A stretch of DNA of 64,000 nt from Brachycybe producta. Its lineage: Eukaryota; Arthropoda; Diplopoda; Playtdesmida; Andrognathidae. Location: positions 3,249,155-3,313,154 of the forward strand of contig JAUPFP010000013.1 of the NCBI GenBank assembly GCA_036925085.1, written 5' to 3'. Shown piece after piece: positions 30,219 through 41,593 of the stretch (its first letter is position 1; every line of letters begins with the position of its first letter). A program made the translations under genes and the position numbers. Under the pieces are notes generated by a model. It did no database searches. It saw only the letters and a program-made list of their open reading frames with translations, and was not told the origin of the DNA.

Positions 30219-31312
30219 AAGTGTTTCAAGATACAATTTACACTTTTAAAACCACTTTAAAAATAATTTTTCAGCTCTCAAGTAACAACATTCAATAAAA
30301 TCTAGCTCAAACAACGTTAAAATCGTTAAAATTGCAAAATGTTGTTAATATTTTACACTTATAAGTAAATAAAATTTGTGTTGACAAATCATCTTCACAA
30401 CAACAACAGCCGTTAAGATTAATTTCTATGTTGCTGTTGTGAAGATGAATTGTCAGCATACTCACACATGTATTACATATACACAGTTGGGGTTTCTCTC
30501 TCTCTCTCTCATACTCTCTCCCTCTACACACACACACAGATTACACCTAATTTGATTGATAGATGTGATTTGTCGTCGCTTGTCATATTATATCATTGCC
30601 AGAACCAGTATGTGTGTTATGTGATAGATCCACCATTTGTTGTACGCTGTAATCAGTCTTCTCTAGGCTTATTTATTTCACTCCCCTCTAGCCTCCTTCT
30701 ACTTTCATTCGCTGCTACATTTTTTTCTGTCCAATATAATATGATGTCATGTCAGATTAATATTATACCAGATATCAAAATCCTTTTTTTTTCTTCTTCT
30801 TCTTCTTCTTCTTCTTTGCTGTTAAAGATGTTGAAATTTTTTTTTTCTTCAAAGAAAATATAATAAAAAAATTTCTTTAAAAAATGTTTCTTCTTCTTGT
30901 TTTTGATTCGAATTCATGAGACCTTCACCCCCTTCTCCATATGCACCCCTCTTTATATTACATATAAATATATAAAGGTCTAAATTTGTCTCTTTTGAGA
31001 ATTAGGAGGAGGAGGGGGGAGAAGTCTGTTGTCTCCGTTGACCAATTCACATCAATTTCAAAATGTTGGCATTTCTTCAGAAAACACAAAAATAAACTTT
31101 AAAAAAACCATTCTACAATTTCTTAAAGAGTAAGTAACAACGATTTTTATTTACTACTACTTCTCTTATTTTGAAAAATATGCACTGAATAAAAGGGGTT
31201 TTAAAGAACATGAAATTATTTTTTGAATCACCGTGTACAATGATGAAGATGATTTTCTTATTTCCATTTTATTGTTATGTGTGGACATACATATTGTCTC
31301 TTTGTATATATT
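30219..31312. other. Non-coding stretch around a hairpin
   Basis: Apart from the hairpin at 30380-30457 this has CT and CA microsatellites near 30495-30540 and a TTC repeat near 30791-30816. A 137-codon frame at 30450-30863 starts in the hairpin, reads through these and is rejected. Confidence 0.5.
30380..30457. ncRNA. MicroRNA-precursor-like hairpin
   Basis: Arms 30380-30407 (GTTGACAAATCATCTTCACA...) and 30430-30457 (GTTGCTGTTGTGAAGATGAA...) pair over 28 bp with one G-U-type position and two mismatches, around a 22 base loop. Pairing stops at the arm edges. Size, stem and loop fit a pre-miRNA on either strand. I do not recognise the arm sequence as a known miRNA, and a tiny foldback MITE would look the same. 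Confidence 0.35.
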
Positions 31313-31572
31313 GATAGAGAAAGAAAGAGAGAGAGACAGACAGCGAGAGAAAGAAGGAAAGAGTGAGAGAGGAAGAGATAGATATAGACAGAGAGGGAGA
31401 GAAGGAAAGAGAGAGAGACAGACAGTGAAAGAAAAATAGAAGGAAAGAGAAAGGGCGAGGGAGAGATAGACATACAGAGAGAGACTGAAAAATAGAAGGA
31501 AAGAGGGAGGGAGAGATAGACAGACCGAGAGAAACTGAGAGAAGGAAATAGAGAGTAAGAGAAAGGGAAGAA
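31313..31572 (+). repeat. GA-rich purine tract
   Basis: About 260 bp of GA with interspersed CAGACAG and GGAGGGAG words. Frames of 68-137 codons on both strands (RERE or SLSL) are artefacts. Confidence 0.92.
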
Positions 31573-32596
31573 TGAGTTGTGTCCAATGTTGTTATCCTCC
31601 TCCTCCTCCTCCTTTGAAATTGAGCACATGTTGAATAGAAACGATACAACACTGTTTGCAGTGATTGCCAACCTTCAAGGGGGAAAGAACTTCACTAGAG
31701 TACATTATGTGTTAGCAGTGATTGCCATTTTTCAGGGGACTTTTACTTATAAAGTTAATTTTATTTACTTCTTTATTTCTTTTAAAATAGTGAAAGAGGT
31801 CAATTTTATGAAATTTATTTTGTTGAACGTATTTAAAATAATACGTTTCTGTAAATGACCTTCATAATTCTAATTATAAAATTATATATATATATAAAAA
31901 TGAAATTGAATTATAAAATGAAACAATTTTCGATAACAAAAGCGAAAGAGAAAAAGGGGGGGGAGGGAAGGAAGGTGGAAATCATTTTTGAAAGCTTATT
32001 AAAGGTTTTTTTTTCTCGTTAGAAGATATTGTAAGCATTTTTGCTTTTAGAAACGAGAATTTTTTTTAATTCGTTAGTTTTTTTTCTGTCTTGAGATGAA
32101 CTGAAAAAAAAAATTAATATTTTTCTCTAAAGAGATTTTTCTACTCTCCTCCTCATTCACTCACTCCACTTTCACTCATTTTCTCAAACCTCCTCTCCCT
32201 TCTTCAATTTACCACCATTCTATTACCCCCTAATGTCTATTAAGTCTTCACACAATCTACATTAATAGCTTATTTTTATAAAGAATTTTTTTTTCTTTCT
32301 CTCTTTTTATTTTCTCTAAGAAAAACGTCAGACATTTTCTTTGAAAATGTTTTTTTGTATGCTTAATTTATTGATAGTTCGGCTAATTTTTTTTTGAGGG
32401 AGTTTTTTTGTTGTTGTTCCAGAAAAGGGCTTTTAGTCTTTATGTGACACATCACTTTTTATTTAGTAATAGGGATGGGCAAAAAATGAAAAGAATCGAT
32501 TCTTGGATAATCGATTTTTTTAACGTAATCGATGCATCCAATGAATCGGCACAAAAAATTGATTAATCGAATTATTTGAACCGATTTTCTTATATT
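31573..32596. other. Non-coding, with two reversed satellite units
   Basis: Near 31654-31685 and 31712-31740 the words GCAGTGATTGCCAACC and TTAGCAGTGATTGCCATT are reverse complements of the 31-32 bp satellite unit of 3372-4082. The rest is AT-rich. AATCGATT-rich sequence occurs near 32494-32575. No gene is seen. Confidence 0.6.
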
Positions 32597-32827
32597 TGTA
32601 GTTCTACCTTAGACTATTACTTTACTGTACTGGCAACTTCCGAAATTTTGTGTTGGACAGTTTTGCATCGTCATGACGTCGTTTTCGAAGTGGCGCCTCT
32701 AGCGGGACTATGGTATATGAACATGAATAGTAAAAGTGAAGTTTTGGACGAGTTCATTTTGTAGCTATGTAGGGTGTATTTTTATATATTAGTATAAAAA
32801 GTATGGCTGATGAAGAACTACGCCAGG

Positions 32828-32864
32828 CATAGCCTCCTATAGATACTATCTATAGGAGGCTATG
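32828..32864. repeat. Perfect 37-nt hairpin
   Basis: CATAGCCTCCTATAGATA, one unpaired C, then its exact reverse complement. The 18 bp arms with a single-base loop end 2 bp before a MULE-like MITE. It probably arose by replication slippage or as a minimal foldback. Confidence 0.85.
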
Positions 32865-32866
32865 AC

Positions 32867-32995
32867 ACAGGCAATTAGAAATCGGGAGGGATGAACAGAA
32901 GTTGGCTCCGCCCTTTTTATGGCGAACGCAACTTCTAATTGGTTGGTTATGTACCTGACGTCACATCAATCAACGTCGAACCACACAAATAAAAC
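32867..32995 (+). mobile_element. Partial MULE-like MITE, type A
   Basis: Begins ACAGGCAATTAGAAATCGGG and follows type A through GAAGTTGGCTCCGCCC, CTTCTAATTGGTTGGTTATG and CGAACCACACAA, then loses similarity. The right arm is missing, so no target duplication can be read. Confidence 0.8.
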
Positions 32996-33143
32996 AGACT
33001 TTTTCACTCGCGATTTTCTTTAAAAATAATGCCACTAGACGGAGCTGCGTCACTTTTGCCTACGAACATGCAGTTAATGTTTTAACATTTAGAAGATAGG
33101 GAGTTGCCAGTCCAGTGAAGTAATAGTCTAAGGTTCTACTGAA

Positions 33144-33569
33144 GAATAAAGAACTCTGATGACGTGTAGAAACTAGACTACATAGTTAAGCCTAGCCTAG
33201 AAATAAAGACACCGTCTTAAATTATTTAGATTTTTTGTTTATTAATATTAAATTTAATGAATTTTATTTTATAAAAAAATGTTGTGTCTGTTGTGAACAC
33301 GTATTTTATTTGATGTACCGCCCGCCATTCAAACCGTTCTATTTTGAACACGAGCAAGCGAATGTTCGCTTTCTCGCGAATGTTCGCTCGCTCGCTCGCT
33401 CTTGCTCGCTTTTTTGGTGTATACCCACCAAAGCCTAAGAGTCAGCAACTAGTGATGCAAGTAACAAAATAAAAAAAATCGGAATGTGATAATGCATCGA
33501 AAGTGTCAAAATCGAAAAGAGAATCGATTAATTGGCAACAAAGAATCGATTAAACGTGTAATAGTCGGT
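33144..33569. other. Non-coding stretch
   Basis: A GCTCGCTCGCTCGCTCT run lies near 33384-33402, and AATCGATT words near 33520-33552 echo those at 32494. The two may be outer ends of a larger element, but I cannot prove it. No gene is seen. Confidence 0.45.
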
Positions 33570-33850
33570 GAAACATACATTAAAATAGTGCTTGTAAAAA
33601 TACCTAAAAATAATTTTAAAAAACCACAATTACACAACGAGCCAACATTTTGGTGCACGTGCTGAAGTTTTTCTGGTTTTTTAAAATTATTTTTACGTAT
33701 TTTTACGAGCAATTTTAATAGATGTTTTTTTTTGCTTACGAGCAGTTTAACATAAGAGTTAGAAATTCGCGATTTTGAAATAATTTTTGAAAATAAAACC
33801 GCACTTACCAATTTGTTGTCATTCTATCACTAGATCAGCATATATTTAAG
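33570..33850. repeat. Foldback repeat shared with 51690-52095
   Basis: Blocks GTAAAAATACCTAAAAATAA and TTATTTTTACGTATTTTTAC form an inverted pair. GGTGCACGTGCTGA, AAGAGTTAGAAATTCGC and AACCGCACTTACCA recur (some reversed) at 51690-52095. Non-coding; the 101-codon minus-strand frame is a by-product. Confidence 0.68.
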
Positions 33851-34882
33851 GTGCACATTGAACTTTGAAAATTTAATATTGGACAAATTTAAATATGAAA
33901 AATAAACATATTGCCACTGCGACTGTGTATTTTAAAAATTAACATTTTCTTTTTAACATTGGGGCTATGGGCTCAACAGAAAAACGACGCTAGCGCTCTT
34001 TGCAGAAATTTTTCGAAATAATTTTGTGATGTAACCTCTTAAGAAACGAAAAATGATGGCCTTGAATTTTTTTTTTTTTAAAAAACTTTCTTAATTTCTT
34101 TTTTATGATGTTAAACAATTTTTTCTTTTTTTGTTTAAATTTTTTTTAGTTGTCAATGAAAATAAATTTTGGGAGAGGAAGTGTTAAAAATTGTATTTAA
34201 TGAATTAGAGAGACATCTACATAATTACAATTTTAACAACAGTGTTTCCTTTTGGAATAGTTTGAAGGTTTATTAATTTAGTTCAAATCAGATGAATATG
34301 TAAATGCAATGTGTGACTTTATACGGAGAGAGAGAAAAAGAGAGGAAAAAGGGGGTAAAAGGTCCATTTGTTTAAATTATTCTCTTTTCTTATATATTTT
34401 TTTTTTATAAATGTCAATTGCTCTCAATTTGCTTTCGAAAGTGGTTTCTTTTTTCGTTCTTTTTGCATTTTTGATGTCTTCAAGATTAGAATCTATGTTT
34501 GTTGACATTGGGATTTTTGCATCGTCGTCTCGATAATTTCATCTTTCGATCATCAATATATTTTCATTTCTAACTTTTTTAAATCCCCCCAAAAAGGAAA
34601 GAATGAAGTTAAATAAATAACACATAGTACAAAGTTACAAACACAAGTTTGGTTTTAACAAAAATAAATAAAATACTTTATTTTATGTTTTTTCATTTAA
34701 AAAGATTTTTATTTTCAAAATTGGAAGAAAAAAAAAATGGGAACGAAACATTTTTCTTAAAGAGAGATCATTACCTCCAGAAATTTCTTTTAAAAATATT
34801 GTCAATACTGACCCAACAATTTTCAAATTTTAAGATAATTCAATAAAACCATAAAAAACTTAAAATGAAGTGACTTTTCATG
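33851..34882. other. AT-rich non-coding stretch
   Basis: AT-rich with T runs and a short purine tract near 34326-34366. No gene or clear element end is seen. Confidence 0.5.
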
Positions 34883-35088
34883 ACAGGCAATTAGAAATCG
34901 GGACAAACAGAAGTTGGCTCCGCCCTTTTTTATGAAGAACGCAACTTCTAATTGGTTGGTTATGTAGTCTGACGTCACATGCTCCGCCCTTTTCAACGTC
35001 GAACCACACAACAAACCAATTAGAAGTTGCCGTTCGTCATAAGAAGGGCGGAGTCAACTTCTGTTTGTTCCGATTTCTAATTGCCTGT
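34883..35088. mobile_element. MULE-like MITE, type A, best-preserved copy
   Basis: ACAGGCAATTAGAAATCGGG...CCGATTTCTAATTGCCTGT with ~95 bp arms carrying GAAGTTGGCTCCGCCC and a central TGACGTCA. The 9 bp flanks CTTTTCATG (34874-34882 and 35089-35097) are a perfect target duplication. Long inverted arms with a 9 bp duplication point to the Mutator-like superfamily. Confidence 0.92.
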
Positions 35089-35097
35089 CTTTTCATG

Positions 35098-37443
35098 AGT
35101 CACCGAACGACGCCATTTTAAATTTGTAAAAACGAAAGTTTCCCCCCCACCCTTCCATTTTTGTGGCAAAGGTGTTCACCTGACATTTCCAGAATTCCTT
35201 AATCAAATACATTATTTCCTATACATATTCAACTCATTAATACAACCTTCTATGTGGAATAATTCAAATATTAAATCCATAATATTTTGAAATGAAAGTA
35301 ATGCGAGTAGAAGAGTATACTTTGGGGTTTTTTTTGTTGCCAATGTCTGTTGTTTGGTGGCGCATCTATCTGATAAAGTCCATTTACATGAAGTCAACTG
35401 ATTTTCAATTTTTTAAATTATATTAATCACTTATTTTAAATTTTAAAAATCGTTTTGGTAATCGTTGAATAATTCTTGACAATATTTTAACAAGAAATTT
35501 CTGGAGGTAATGGGGGTCTCTTTAAATTGTAATTTTACTAATAGTCTGACAGCTGATTAGTATATATAGGTAAATTCTTTCAAATTAGAAATTTAAATCA
35601 GGGTGGATTAATTTAGATGAAATTCATTGAAATCAGTGATTTAACACAAAAGAAATTGACAACTCCATAAAAATCAAATGATTTAAAATAACTTTTTAAA
35701 ACCTTATTTGTCAGAATTTTTTCTCTTTTTGACACTGCATTGCTTATGTTGCTTTTTGGACAACATTGTTCCTCTGCCACAGGCCCTATGCGCTGCTTGC
35801 AAAATGATTACTCAAATTCAAAATAATAAAAAAATGAATTTCTTATAATAATGTGCTTGACAAGTGAATAAACACATTGAATACTTTGGTCATGAATGGA
35901 TTTTTAATTTTTAAAAGAAGCAATTTAATGAAATTTTAAGTAAACTAAATTCTAATTTAATTTAAATTAAAAGAATAATCAAACAAACTTGATTCTTATT
36001 GAAGGAAGATAAACAAATGGGCATTGTATTTTTTTTTTTTCATATTTTAATTTATTTTCAATTTTTTTCCGAATAATAATAACGTTATTGTTCTTTCATT
36101 TTCATAGATCAAATTTCTATCAATTGAAATGATGACAATTTAAAATTAATGAATGCGCGGGGGTTTGAAATTCTAGACTCACTTTTTGTTAACTAGGTAT
36201 GGTCTAATATATGCTGTAGCTACAAGGACTATTTTTATTTGTTATATCTCTAAATATAAATCTTTTATTGGGATTTTTTTAAATGGCGGTCACCATTTCT
36301 TTTTTTCTTCAGAAGTTTTAATTAGAAAAATTAGAAAATTTCAGTATTTTTAAACTGCCATAAGTAGTTTATTTTAAAAGATATCATTGTGGAATTTGTC
36401 TTTTGAATTTTATTTAATCTTCTAGTTTTGAAATTTTCTCACAAGTCAATATATAAACTGTCAAGGCCTAAAAATTCATTATTTTTTTTGGAAACTAGAA
36501 TAGTCAGTGATAATGTTCAAAGTTTTTTCATGATGATGATGATCTTGAAAAATAAACTTTTTATGATAGTTTCAAAATGGCGAAAATTGTTTTTTTTATG
36601 AAATTGTCAATGAAAAAAAAACGGGTAATTTTCAAACTTTTACAAAATGTTTATTTTTTTAAGATATTTTCATGAAAAAACTTTTAACATAATCTGCTAC
36701 CATTCTAATTTTTAAAACAATATTATTATTTTTTTCTAATGTCGTTTCTAAAATACGTTTGCTTGACGTTTTTGCATTCAAATTTTACGAAAAAAAAATT
36801 CTATGGAGTATAGCATTAGACACTATAGTGGCGCCGTCCGGTGGCACAAAAGCAAAATGAATATATAAACCCACCTTAAGATAGATTAGGTTAAGTTTTA
36901 TAAAAGACTTCATCATCCTCCAAAAAAAAAGTTTTCAAGTCAAACGTCCTTTGCAAACTGGACTTAAAAGTAGTTTTGCTGACTTACGCCATTACCCTAA
37001 TTTAACCACTTAGAAAACAGTTGATTAAAAATATACTACAAATACACATAAATATAGACATACAAAAGGTTTGAGATACACATACTGTACATACGTACAT
37101 ACAGAAGAAATACATTATGGTAATCATTTGGACCCCCTTTTTCTTAATTGATTGACTAGGTCACGAAAGGGTGAGGGGTTGATGGGGGGTGAGAGTAGAG
37201 GGAGTGAGAGAGATAAAGAGTACAAGGCGAACGAACACTGAAAACATAAAACAAAAGAAACTTGAAAGAATTAATTTAATGTGATTTGCTTTTATCCGCA
37301 ATCAGAGACAATGGATTTAAAAGATGTTAGAAGAAAGAGAAGAACAACACAAAATGCTGTTAAAATGAGGGGATGAATTATCAGTTGTAATGAGGAGGAG
37401 GAGGGTGGAAGGATGTCTTGTTAATACAAGTCTTATATATTGG
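35098..37443. other. AT-rich non-coding stretch
   Basis: Mostly AT-rich without a gene. It includes the dispersed repeat at 36590-36800 and an ATGATG run near 36531-36543. Short frames have no recognisable features. Confidence 0.5.
36590..36800 (+). repeat. Dispersed repeat shared with 8212-8425
   Basis: Same block order as 8212-8425 (ATGAAATTGTCAATG, AAATGTTTATTTTTTTAAGA, ACATAATCTGCTACCATTCT, GCTTGACGTTTTTGC). A GGAAACTAGAATAG at 36490-36503 resembles the ends of the CTAGTTTCT family, so it may be the interior of such an element. Confidence 0.55.
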
Positions 37444-37624
37444 ACTGTCAATTTGCGAAATCAGTCAATCTGCAGATTGCCTAGTCATTCTGCAAAACCA
37501 CCAAACTGCTAGTGAATCTTACAAAATTCAATACCAATTTTAGGTGTTGAATTTTTTTGCAGATTCACTAGCAGGTTGGTTGGTTCGTTTTGCAGAGTGA
37601 CTGATTTCGCAGATTGACAGTAAC
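37444..37624. mobile_element. Foldback MITE
   Basis: Left ACTGTCAATTTGCGAAATCA then GTCA; the reverse complement of the right is ACTGTCAATCTGCGAAATCA then GTCA. The arms share CTGCAAAAC, ACCAA and CTGCTAGTGAATCT. About 180 bp and non-coding. Confidence 0.78.
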
Positions 37625-38437
37625 GTAATATACAGTATATATAGATAGATAAAGATGAACGGCGAGAAGAACAAGAAAAATTTTTCTCTTTTCTTCGTTT
37701 CTTGTTTTATTTTTGATAGGATTTGGGTGTAGAGATAAATGCGGAGAAGTTGTCTCTCAGGAGAAACCTCAGACATGTCTTTTAATATCATAAACCAAAA
37801 GGCAGCTAAAGAGGGAGAGAAAAAGAAAGATGGAATTTTATGTCGACCTCTTATTTTCGTTTCTGTCTTCTTTTTTTTTATCCGTTTTTGGCGAACATAT
37901 AAACGCCCTCCATCCCTACGTATTTCTCACATCCCCCCACCCCCTCTGTGTTATACTATTTAATATTTTTGGCTGTGTGTTTCTGTGTTGTTGCAGCGAT
38001 TTCGACACGATATATATATAATAAAATTTTGATTTCAGGAGTTTGTGCTCCAATTCTGCGCCTCATTTAATCTTTGACCTTCTCTTTTGATTTTTTTTTG
38101 TGGTTGGGTCGATGACCTCCACCCAACCACCTCATTTTTTTTTTGGTCAATAGTAAAACAGCAAAATCTCTACGTAACTGTATATCTGAACAATGTTGCC
38201 ACCACATAGATTCGTCATGGTGCATAAAAAACAGAAGAAGAATGGCTTTTTTTTTCTGCTGCAGCTAAAAAAAAAACAATCAGCGATTATATTGACATAT
38301 TTACAGAAAAGATTTTACTGCAATATGTGTCCTTGAATAAATTGCAATTGCCTGTGGTTTATTGGAAACGGTAATTTTCAACAAAATAAAAACAAATTAC
38401 ACTCCTGTAGTCCTCAAAACAAAACAAAACCATTTCT
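37625..38437. other. Non-coding stretch
   Basis: AT-rich. Short frames on both strands (63-83 codons) lack domains. No element ends recognised. Confidence 0.5.
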
Positions 38438-39078
38438 TAAGGCGCATTCACACTAGACTGGTTTACAAGCTGCTGGTTGCTGCTGGCTATTAGCAGCAAC
38501 AGCAAGTAGCGGCTGCTTTGGGTTCACACTTGTCCAGTCACTGCTGGCATTAGCAGTGCAAGTCATCCAATCACCATCGTGCAAAAACACAAAATCTAAC
38601 AACCAACCAACCCAAGCAGTGGAGTTTCAACTACCCACTAGTGCCACTACTAGCGACAAAGGGTTCACACTAGCTGATAGCAGCAGGAAGGGAGTCACAT
38701 GACCAGCTGGTAGCTGCTAAAGTTGGACATGTTCAACTTCACCAACCACTGTTAAAAACAGGCAATTATAGATCGGGACAAACAGAAGTTGGCTCCGCCC
38801 TTTTTATGATGACTGGCAACTTCTGATTGGTTGGTTATGTAGTCTGATGTCACATGCTCCGCCTTTTTCAATGTCGAATCACACAACAAACCAATTAGAA
38901 GTTGATGGTCGTCATAAAAAGGGCGGAGCCAACTTCTGTATGTCCTGATTTCTAATTGCCTGTCTTGTTAAAATCTGCCTGCTGGAGAAAGCAGCTGCTG
39001 GTAGCAGTTCAGACTATGCTGCTAGCAGGCTACAACCAGCCAGCAGCTGGTAAACCAGCCTAGTGTGAATGCGCCATT
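38438..39078. mobile_element. TTAA-type MITE interrupted by a MULE-like MITE
   Basis: Left TTAAGGCGCATTCACACTAG then ACTGGTTTAC; the reverse complement of the right is AATGGCGCATTCACACTAG then GCTGGTTTAC. The TTAA is intact on the left and changed on the right. The body is rich in CAGCAG/CTGCTG words. The type A MITE at 38758-38963 splits it, so the original length is about 430 bp. Confidence 0.75.
38758..38963. mobile_element. MULE-like MITE, type A, nested
   Basis: ACAGGCAATTATAGATCGGG...CTGATTTCTAATTGCCTGT. The flanks CTGTTAAAA and CTTGTTAAAA fit a 9 bp target duplication with a one-base length change. It is inserted in the TTAA-type element at 38438-39078 and so is the younger of the two. 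Confidence 0.85.
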
Positions 39079-40193
39079 AGCATAAATAAAAGAGCTTGTA
39101 CCGAAAAACGTATTTTGTTTCAAGTAAATCTTTGATGTTTTTTGAGAGTTGCTTCAGCAAAAAAAAAAGTTTGATTTTTCGTTATTCGCACCATTTCCAA
39201 AACAAAAAAAAATTTAAATAATAAACGAGTTCTAATAGTTTTTTTTACGTCTACGATAATTATGAAAGGTTTTTTTCTTGTAAGGTAAATTGAGGTTATC
39301 AACAAATAAAAAGGTTACCAGAATAAAAACTTAAAACTGATCTTGGTTAATTATCAATTCATTAGGTTGGTTAGCAACACTGCCGTATCCTATGATAGGA
39401 TTTACTAGAATAATAAATTCTTTTCTTTCAATATTTTATTAGTTTTTCTTTTGTTTCTTGTTATTTTTCTAATGTTACATTTTTTAAGTACTTTCAATGT
39501 AAAAAAAACAGCTTTATTATGTAACTAAAAAAAAAACAAATTTAACGTGGATTTTCTTATCTCTTATCTGAAATTCAGTTTTTATTTTCTACATTTGATG
39601 TTTTTTATATTTTTTTTGTAACGTTTCAGTCATTTTTTTTTTAGTTCTTATTCTTCTCAATTGAAGAGTGACATTTGAAATCGATATTAGTTCGTTCAAT
39701 CTCGCCTTATTCTATCTCAGACAGCGTTGAAGGTTAAATGTGGAGGCTAGCAACAAAGCTTTGATTTAGTGGAGTTGGAGTGTGATAATCTGGTTTCTGA
39801 TGCGGACCGTCGGCACTGTCGGTCCTCATCAGTTACCTCCATTTTTCGCGGGGTGTGTAAAGCAACTTTATTCCCTGTAGTAGCCATTGTTACAGTTAAA
39901 ATTTGTTATGAGTAGCTAGCTGATTTAGAACAGCGATTAATCTTGCCTTTTTAGAAGTAATACTAAGGAGAAATTGAATGTATGTTAGAAAGTAGAATGG
40001 CAACAGAATCACTTATCAGTGATGATCAAAAAAAGTCAGGGACGTGGATTTTCTGATTTGAATATGAATCCTATAAAGGGTTTATCTTAAAATACACTAT
40101 AACAATATGAAAATAGTCTTATTGCCCTTAAATACCCTTCTAGTTTTTAATACACTTTCAACCGGTTTTTTTTTCAATTTTGCTCCTAATACC
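39079..40193. other. AT-rich non-coding stretch
   Basis: No gene. GTCGGTCCTCATCAGTTACC near 39818-39837 resembles TGGACCCTCATCAGTTAACT near 491-510, a possible trace of a shared old repeat. Confidence 0.5.
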
Positions 40194-40497
40194 TAATACC
40201 TTGTACACACATGAGTTAAATGAATTCAAGTTAAATGTGTTCATGTGAATTATATGGAATCCAGTTAAGGACATGAACCAAATAAAATTGACTTTATTAT
40301 TAATATTTTAAATTGAAATACTAAATCAATATTTTGTCAATAGATTATATAATTATATTTAAGTATTAACTCAATATTTTCAGATTATTAACTGAATAAA
40401 TTGAGTTTGACATATTGTTTGTTTGCTCTTCACAGGGCTCTGTAGAACGTGTTTAATATTTAAATGCATTTAACTATGTATGTGTGTACAAGGTATA
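40194..40497 (-). mobile_element. ~300 bp TIR family, copy 2 (reversed)
   Basis: Starts TAATACCTTGTACACACATG then AGTTAAATG and carries CAGTTAAGGACATGAAC, ACAGGGCTCTGTAGAACGTG and a second TGTGTACAAGGTA at its right end. It is the reverse orientation of 28819-29114 and abuts copy 3 directly. Confidence 0.8.
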
Positions 40498-40803
40498 ATA
40501 CACACCTGATAATTTAAATGCATTTAAATAATAAACGTGTTGTACAGAGCCCTGTGAAGAGCAAACAAACAATATGTCGAATTCAATTTATTCAGTTAAT
40601 AATCTCAAACTATTAAGTTAATACTTAAATATATGATATGTAAAAACTCTTGACAAAATATTGATTTAGTATTTCAATTTAAAATAATAATAATAAAGTT
40701 AATTTTTATATGGTTCATGTCCTTAACTGGATTCCGTATAATTCACCTAAACACATTTAATTTGAATTCATTTAACTCATGTGTGTCTGTACAAGGTATT
40801 AGA
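40498..40803 (+). mobile_element. ~300 bp TIR family, copy 3
   Basis: Starts AATACACACCTGATAATTTA and ends GTACAAGGTATTAGAC, with the landmarks of copy 1 in the same order. Together with copy 2 it forms a 610 bp inverted pair. Confidence 0.82.
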
Positions 40804-40945
40804 CAGAATAAAGTTTTGACGAGCGGTTTACACTTTGAAACCACCTTATGAAAGTGGTGGATCAAGTTAATATGGGCGGCACACTAGGGCACTCTTAATT
40901 GGACCTTCTAATAGCTAGCCTCAACCTCGAACGCTCGTTGTCTGC

Positions 40946-41593
40946 TAACAGTTAGTACACACTAGGATAATTTGTTACGATACAATGTTGTGTGGGGCTG
41001 ATTCGCGTCAGTTGCGATTCAGACCTGCAACGCATCAGCTCAGATTCATGTTTCTTGACTCCCATTGAAATGGGAAACTTTGATACATTGTTGCGAAACA
41101 TTTCATAGTGTGGATGTTTTTTTTAAACACGAACAAAGACTCAGAGCTCAGTTTGCTTTTAATTAAAGACTAGACTTTTAAAGATGTGGACCACTGACAA
41201 TACTATTAAAGTAATTGAATTGTGGGGAGTTGTATTCTGACTACAAAGACAAAATAAAATGAAATTTCGAAAACCTGCCCCCCATCACCCAATCCCATCA
41301 ACCGAATGTGCTCTCGGTTGAGAAAACCTTTGCCTACCACCGTTTCTGCTTTATTCTCGCCCCTCTTGATTAATGACCGTATAGGTCCATATTGCAAAGG
41401 CCGCTTCCGCAGGTGATAATGCCCGCGTCAAAGCCAGAGAAGGATGGAGAGAAACTGAGTATATGTATGGAGATTGGAACAATGTTGCGGGTCTGAATTA
41501 GCATCAGTTCCGATTCTGCCTCGCAACATTGTATCGGGAGCAGCCCTGCAACATTGTATCGCAACAAAGAATCTTAGTGTGTACTAGCCTTAA
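40946..41593. mobile_element. TTAA-type TIR element
   Basis: Left TAACAGTTAGTACACACTAG then GATAATTTGTTACGATACAATG; the reverse complement of the right is TTAAGGCTAGTACACACTAA then GATTCTTTGTTGCGATACAATG. About 45 bp terminal repeats. GATACAATG and CAACATTGTATCG recur inside. TTAA lies at the right edge. Small frames of 63 and 65 codons are not supported. Confidence 0.75.

Larger units (their letters stand above)
32597..33143. mobile_element. Inverted-repeat element with nested parts
   Basis: Left arm GTTCTACCTTAGACTATTAC then TTTACTGTACTGGCAACT; the reverse complement of the right arm is GTAGAACCTTAGACTATTAC then TTCACTGGACTGGCAACT, about 45 bp each. The middle contains a perfect hairpin (32828-32864) and a partial MULE-like MITE (32867-32995). 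The true outer ends may lie further out. Confidence 0.6.
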
